A program made the translations under genes and the position numbers. A DNA stretch of 64,000 nt, taken from the NCBI GenBank assembly GCA_950295325.1, contig OX485809.1, forward strand, positions 1,614,001 through 1,678,000. Direction: 5' to 3'. The notes under the pieces are model-generated. The model was not told where the DNA came from. It was given only the letters and a program-made list of their open reading frames with translations, and did no database searches. Positions 59,096 to 64,000 of this stretch are shown here, in pieces. How positions within the stretch are numbered: the stretch's first letter is position 1; every line of letters begins with the position of its first letter. This DNA comes from Polytrichum commune. Taxonomy: Eukaryota; Streptophyta; Polytrichopsida; Polytrichales; Polytrichaceae.

Positions 59096-59456
59096 ACATG
59101 CAAGGTGGTCATTTTGGCCCTGGGCTAAAGCACATCTGTGTTTGGCTAGGCCTTGCCCCTCCCACGCCTCCTTCACTGCCCGGTCCTCCTACTCGCACTT
59201 GCGTGAGAACTCTTCCTTGTTGAGAACCATTGTGACAATACCGAGTCACTTAAGCCATTAAGTTTCTTGGCATGTGAAGGAACCCCATCAATTAACTTGG
59301 GAATAATGAAAGTGATGTCACATTGGTTCCCAACGAGGAAGAGTTCCCACGCATGTGCGGGCATGAAGACCGGGCAGCGAAGGAGGCGTGGGAGCGGCAA
59401 GGCCCAACAGAACACAAATGTGCTTCAGCCTGGGACGTCATTTTGAACAACCACAT
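59096..59456. other. Large foldback with arms of about 140 bp
   Basis: Arms at 59,096-59,237 and 59,316-59,456 are inverted copies around a 78-nt loop. The inner 89 bases are about 85 percent complementary, including the stretch CTCCCACGCCTCCTTC in both arms. It is GC-richer than its flanks. No target duplication is evident. It could be a foldback transposon or a hairpin-RNA locus. The minus-strand frame across it (59,415-59,173) is probably chance. Confidence 0.75.
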
Positions 59457-59535
59457 GGAAACTTCCATGTTAATTTATACAATGGATAATTGGCAGGATG
59501 TACATTGAATTTTGAAATGCGAGATGAACTTCATT

Positions 59536-59907
59536 AACTACACAAAATATGATATCTCGTGTCACCAATTAATTCTAATTGTCTTGCTCAATACTAATTG
59601 TAAACCACGGTGTAGTGTCACCAACACAAAACATTAACCCAACATTATTTGTCGTTCCTTGTAAATTTTGGGGGGATTATAGATTTATAGTGTTGCAATT
59701 ACTGTCACTTATCAAGTGGTTTTTCATCCCAATCTCAATCGTCCATGACAATATTTCATCACAAGCTACTGACAAGAGGAGGTAGTGTTTCGGCAAATGG
59801 ATGAACTTATCCATCATCATCCATGACAATATTTGTTCACTTATCCACAAGAAGTGCCATCCGGAAAGTTACCATAGTGACATAAAATAACATATTTAGT
59901 GTAGTTT
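59536..59907 (+). repeat. Dispersed repeat family R2, copy 2
   Basis: Reverse-complement relative of 6,935-7,325. The ends read AACTACACAAAATATG on the left and the complement of AACTACACTAAATATG on the right, so this copy shows terminal inverted repeats. Confidence 0.65.
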
Positions 59908-62119
59908 AGATGAGTGTTTTAAGTGATCCAACATCCATCCTTTGAATTCCACAATTCTTATATCGCATTGTTCGGTCCAAAGGTCACATCCATCCACATA
60001 GGCAAAAAGAACCTCACTTATCACCTCAATTCTTCAAGGGTGGACGGTTATGCATATTAAGTAATAAATAAATAAATAAAAACTACAAAATTTGAACTCG
60101 GTTCCATTGAATCATCAAATACTATTACAATCAAAAGTGATACATATATGTCCGGATCCAAATCACCCCCCAAATGGTTCAAAGTGATCATATAAAATTG
60201 TATAGGAAGAGCATGTTGATTCCAAATGAACATATATTTGTTGAAATAAATACGTGAAATCCAAGGACACATTCCACCAAATCTTCATGTTCATCGGAGC
60301 TAATTAGGTGCTCATTTTGATCAAACACCAAAAACATGGTCATTCTTGGACTCTTGGACTATTAGCGAGAGTCAAGGAAAGGCCAAAACATATACGACAC
60401 TATAGGGCGTGAAGGAGATCTCCTCATGTGTTGAAATGTTTCATAATCATAGCAATGTTTTTTACATGTGATCTCTTTCCCGAATTAAAAGGTCCAAGCC
60501 TTTTTTACATAGTTACACACATTCTTCATGTGATATAATGGAGCTTGCAAGGCTAGAAAGCAAAAACTTTCTGAAACAAACTTCTCAAAATCATCTCAAA
60601 ATTCACATCCATACGGATGGTGACTTGAAATAACTCCTTGTTAGCCATTTCTAGTTTCAAATTAATGCATATATTCCTTGTAAATCAAGATTACATAACT
60701 TGTGGTTGGAAGTTGTTAGGTGTTGTGAGCACTTATAGCTATATGATGTCTCAAAACATGAGACTCAATTACACTTTTTTTTTATCGATGATGGTCAAGG
60801 AAACATCAATTTCAAGGGAAATCGTACATAATTTAGACAATTATGAGTAAAACAACTTTTTGGGTATATGTAATGAGGATTAACTCTTAGACATTTGAGA
60901 GGCCCGAATTGGGCCTCTCTGTGCACAAAATAGCATATTTGAGTCACACTTTCAAGTTTATCTAATATTGTTGAAAATGACCCTATCTAAGTAGCATGTT
61001 CTTCCAATGTACTTTCAAATCAGCGGATTACCTTGATGTTGTTGAAGATTTAAGTTCAAATACGCAGCATGAGTGGCCTTAGATGCAAGTTTATATGTTG
61101 TACTTTCATCACCAATGTCAAGTATGGATGAATATTTTCTCTCCTTGACATAAGATAATGCATTAATTGAGATTTCAAACCCATAAATATAGAACACCTA
61201 TGACTTTTGAACTTGATGAGGCATGTATAAATTGTGTATATGACGGTGTATTGAGACCCTAAGTCTTTAAAGGGTTAATGTCTATGTGTCAAGTTGCGTT
61301 GACTACTGACATGACATGTATTATTCATGAACTATGATCTTTCAAATGTGTCTGAATCAACTTTGGAACCCTGTCGGATCCAGATCATTTTATGGTCACA
61401 AGTGATCACACATATCATTTATTGCTAAAAAAACATCTAAGCAAATACAATGTCATTTGCATCCCCATCCAACCTTCCAATTACTTTTCATTTAATCAAA
61501 AACGTCCTTATGGGACATTAGGGTTAAGGCCAATAGTTATGTGATGAATTTCATGGAAGTAGAAGAGCCTAACCTAAGGTATGTGGGGTCCTACGTGATC
61601 ACTAATTTTGATTTGATGCCCATATTTGAGTGGTTTATGGCAATGTTTGTGGTTCGTAATGGACACCCCAAAAAATGTGTTTTATGATGACATTGGACTT
61701 TGTCCTCAAGGAGTATATCAACTGTTATAGGTTCAGTATGTAACGTAAGTGGATGTTTATGTGATCGCTTAAAGAGTAAGAGAATCTTCACTTTGACCTC
61801 ATGTAGCTTTTGCATCTCATCTTCGATTCTAAAACTCGACTCGCCAAATGAGACGATTCTTGATATGATCAACGACCAACAATTTATGTGGACATGGAAG
61901 TGCCCACAGTAAGGCCAAATAACTTATCCCTTGCACATGACCAGTAACTTGGAATTGGTTAAAGTAAGCATGCCTAATTTGTTTTCTTATCTTGATCAAA
62001 CACCCATACCTATTTGAATGACATGTCATTAAATTTGGATTTGAAAATGGACATGTGTTTAGAAGTGATTGGACTATGTGCTCAGAATTCGTCAACCATT
62101 CTAGGCTCAATAGCCAACA
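59908..62119. other. Intergenic, no gene seen
   Basis: AT-rich, short frames only, nothing recognised. Confidence 0.45.
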
Positions 62120-62300
62120 TAAATGGAAAAAACAAAAACTTATATGATCATTTAATACAAACCAAATTCTTCATGTTGACAATTTAAATATATATTTGTA
62201 TGAATTATGAAAAATGTCAAGAAAATGGCTATAGCTTGAATTTGGATTTGCTAATCATCTCGCACTATTCATGTGATTCGTGTTCTTGGAGACAGGGGTG
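62120..62300 (+). repeat. Dispersed repeat family R3, copy 3
   Basis: Shares GGCTATAGCTTGAATTTGGA and TTTGCTAATCATCTCG with the copies at 9.6 and 52.4 kb. It ends about 10 bp before MITE copy 5. Confidence 0.6.
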
Positions 62301-62310
62301 TTTAAGCTAA

Positions 62311-62809
62311 GGGCCACTTCACACACAAGACTAAGAGCCCGTGACCATTGCACTTCACGCACTCTCATTGGTGAATAGGTAGAGCCCATCCAAGTTCACT
62401 TCACACTACGCTTGAGGGTATCACGGAGTATGTGAATGCAAGATGGATGCAAAGTCTGCATGGATTCCTACATGGCATCAAATGGATCATGTTTCATGGT
62501 CACTTGGACTATTCTCAAAAACCACCTCTTGGAGGTAGGCCTAACATAAAACCCAGAGATAATGACACTCCAAATGCTCACAACCGTTGATTTATTCTAT
62601 TTTATCATGCATGAGGACCCATATGAATAGAAATTCATTGAAATAGCATTTGGTTGAGGGACCGGTCACATATGACTTCACACTACACTTGAGGATCTGT
62701 GACCACACTACATGATTTGGGAGGGTGTGTTGGGACGGCCTTTGGGCACTTTCTTGTGGGCTCTTAAAATGTCATGGTCACGGCTCTTGGCTTGTGTGTG
62801 AAGTGGCCC
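62311..62809 (-). mobile_element. Harbinger-like MITE, copy 5 (499 bp)
   Basis: Inverted relative to copies 1-3. Both outer ends are intact (GGGCCACTTCACACACAAG and GTGTGTGAAGTGGCCC) and flanked by TAA (62,308-62,310 and 62,810-62,812). Confidence 0.9.
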
Positions 62810-62812
62810 TAA

Positions 62813-64000
62813 GTAGGCCCACTTACCTTACATTCCTCAACATCTGAGCAGACTCACAAGGCAATCACAGCATTGGTGGTGTGTAAGTTAGGAGAATTCA
62901 CTGCATAGTTTTTTGGGCCTAATTTGCAGCATGAGACCCGGCACCGTTACTTATTCTTGATTTGATTGACTAATTAATGAATCGTGAGTATCCCAGGTAT
63001 TGGTAAGAGTGAAGGAGGAATTGAACCCCAAAAAAAGATGCGGTCACGGCGTTGGTTTACCCCAGGAAGAGCATCTTTGCCGGCCGAGGCTTCTTGTAAG
63101 TTAGCCCCTGTGCCTCTCCGACAAACCCAATTGAATCTTGCACTAAAATCAATTAAAGAAAATGGGGGAAAAAAATTGCAACAACTTATAAAGTTTCCTC
63201 CCTTTTGTGAGCTAGGGTATTGTGATTTGTTCGCATGGGGAATTACATGGGGCCTACTTGCTAAACCTTAGGCATGTGGGCCTTACACCATCTCCACTCA
63301 TGGTGCCGTAAGCGAGTCACTACCATTGGCATTTTTCTTCTTTTATAGCAAGATTGGATGTTACGTTCCACCTTCAAAGTTCATATATTTAAGATTCTCA
63401 ATGCTCAACACTTTTTGTCATGTAGGCCCTCTCCCAAGAGTCACCCTCCAACACGCTATACTTGGTGAGCTCAGAGTGGGTCTGCATGATACAATCGGTG
63501 AACAGTAACATTTTTAGATGTGTATATAGAATATGGGTGGGACATATCATCTTAATTTGTGCTGAAAATTCTATAAGGTCAATGGTAGAGGTTTGGTTGT
63601 GGCTTCATGAGTTGAGGTGCTCAATGAGTGAGCCCATGGCAATGAGCAAACTTTATTGCTACCATTTGTTCTCTAGGTTATGTAAGGTATGATAGTATGC
63701 TTGTTCCTCCATTTATTATCAAAACCTTTCATTGTCCATAAGATATGTTCTAGAGGACTTCTCTTTGGTAGCGATATCTGGGTAAATATGAGAACATTTA
63801 ACTGGTGTAGGTCTCCAAAGAATAGCCATTTAAAATTTAATTCATGGACGATGAGCAATGTTGGTTATAAATGAGGGGACAAGCATGCCGTCACACCTTA
63901 TGAAGCCTCAAAAGCTGATGGTAACAAGAAAATGTGTTGCCTTCCAATGGCATGTTTTATGTGGTCACTTGTCTTAATTAGACACCTACCTATGCTCAAG
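62813..64000. other. Intergenic to window end, no gene seen
   Basis: Frames up to 95 codons without recognisable motifs. The 62.98-63.27 kb stretch is slightly richer in GC, but I cannot assign it. Confidence 0.4.

Noticed and set aside
1-64000. tRNA, rRNA and snRNA genes
   Set aside because: Scanned by eye for the tRNA B-box (GGTTCRANYCC) and rRNA-like blocks and found none; a covariance-model search would be decisive.

Overview
The window is nuclear DNA of a land plant. The evidence is a plant-specific auxin response factor (ARF) gene split by many GT-AG introns, a BUD13 splicing-factor gene, fragments of Ty1/copia and LINE retrotransposons, and several families of miniature inverted-repeat elements in an AT-rich background. 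The lineage cannot be fixed from the sequence. The ARF introns run from 88 to 860 bp, and the ARF resembles class A activator ARFs; a seed-free plant is possible, but that is a guess.

Layout. From 0 to 15 kb there are old repeats: an open frame cut by the left edge, a tandem array of 26-bp palindromes (2.4 kb), a miniature element capped by G and C tracts (2.86 kb), the first copy of a 0.5-kb Harbinger-like MITE (6.15 kb), decayed coding-like sequence (10.5-13.3 kb) and a copia remnant with gag, protease and integrase traces (13.5-14.7 kb). From 15.8 to 20.4 kb the DNA is richer in GC and looks gene-flanking, with a TATA box and a short duplicated coding-like segment, but no certain gene. From 20.4 to 30 kb lie a hairpin array (21.3 kb), old MITE relatives and a broken LINE on the minus strand (24.5-26.5 kb). 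From 30 to 34.5 kb there is a second G/C-capped element, then a GC-rich stretch likely to be the ARF promoter and leader, with an 84-nt foldback at 34.3 kb.

Genes. The ARF gene lies on the plus strand; fourteen coding exons from 35,228 to 41,621 join in one frame and encode the N-terminal region, the B3 DNA-binding domain, the ARF domain, a Q-rich middle region and a PB1 domain. Its first short coding exon is not certain. BUD13 (47,092-49,350, plus) is a single open frame with a conserved C-terminal Bud13 domain and a long SPPRRR-type repeat region that has expanded by a 246-bp duplication. Two MITE copies lie just upstream of it. The two genes have unrelated roles (auxin-responsive transcription, and pre-mRNA splicing and retention) and show no functional link.

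From 49.4 to 64 kb no clear gene is seen. This part holds unidentified decayed coding sequence (53.4-54.7 kb), a 140-170-bp tandem array interrupted by a 945-bp terminal-inverted-repeat element (55.0-57.2 kb), two more MITE copies, and a foldback with arms of about 140 bp at 59.1 kb. No rRNA, tRNA or CRISPR array was recognised.
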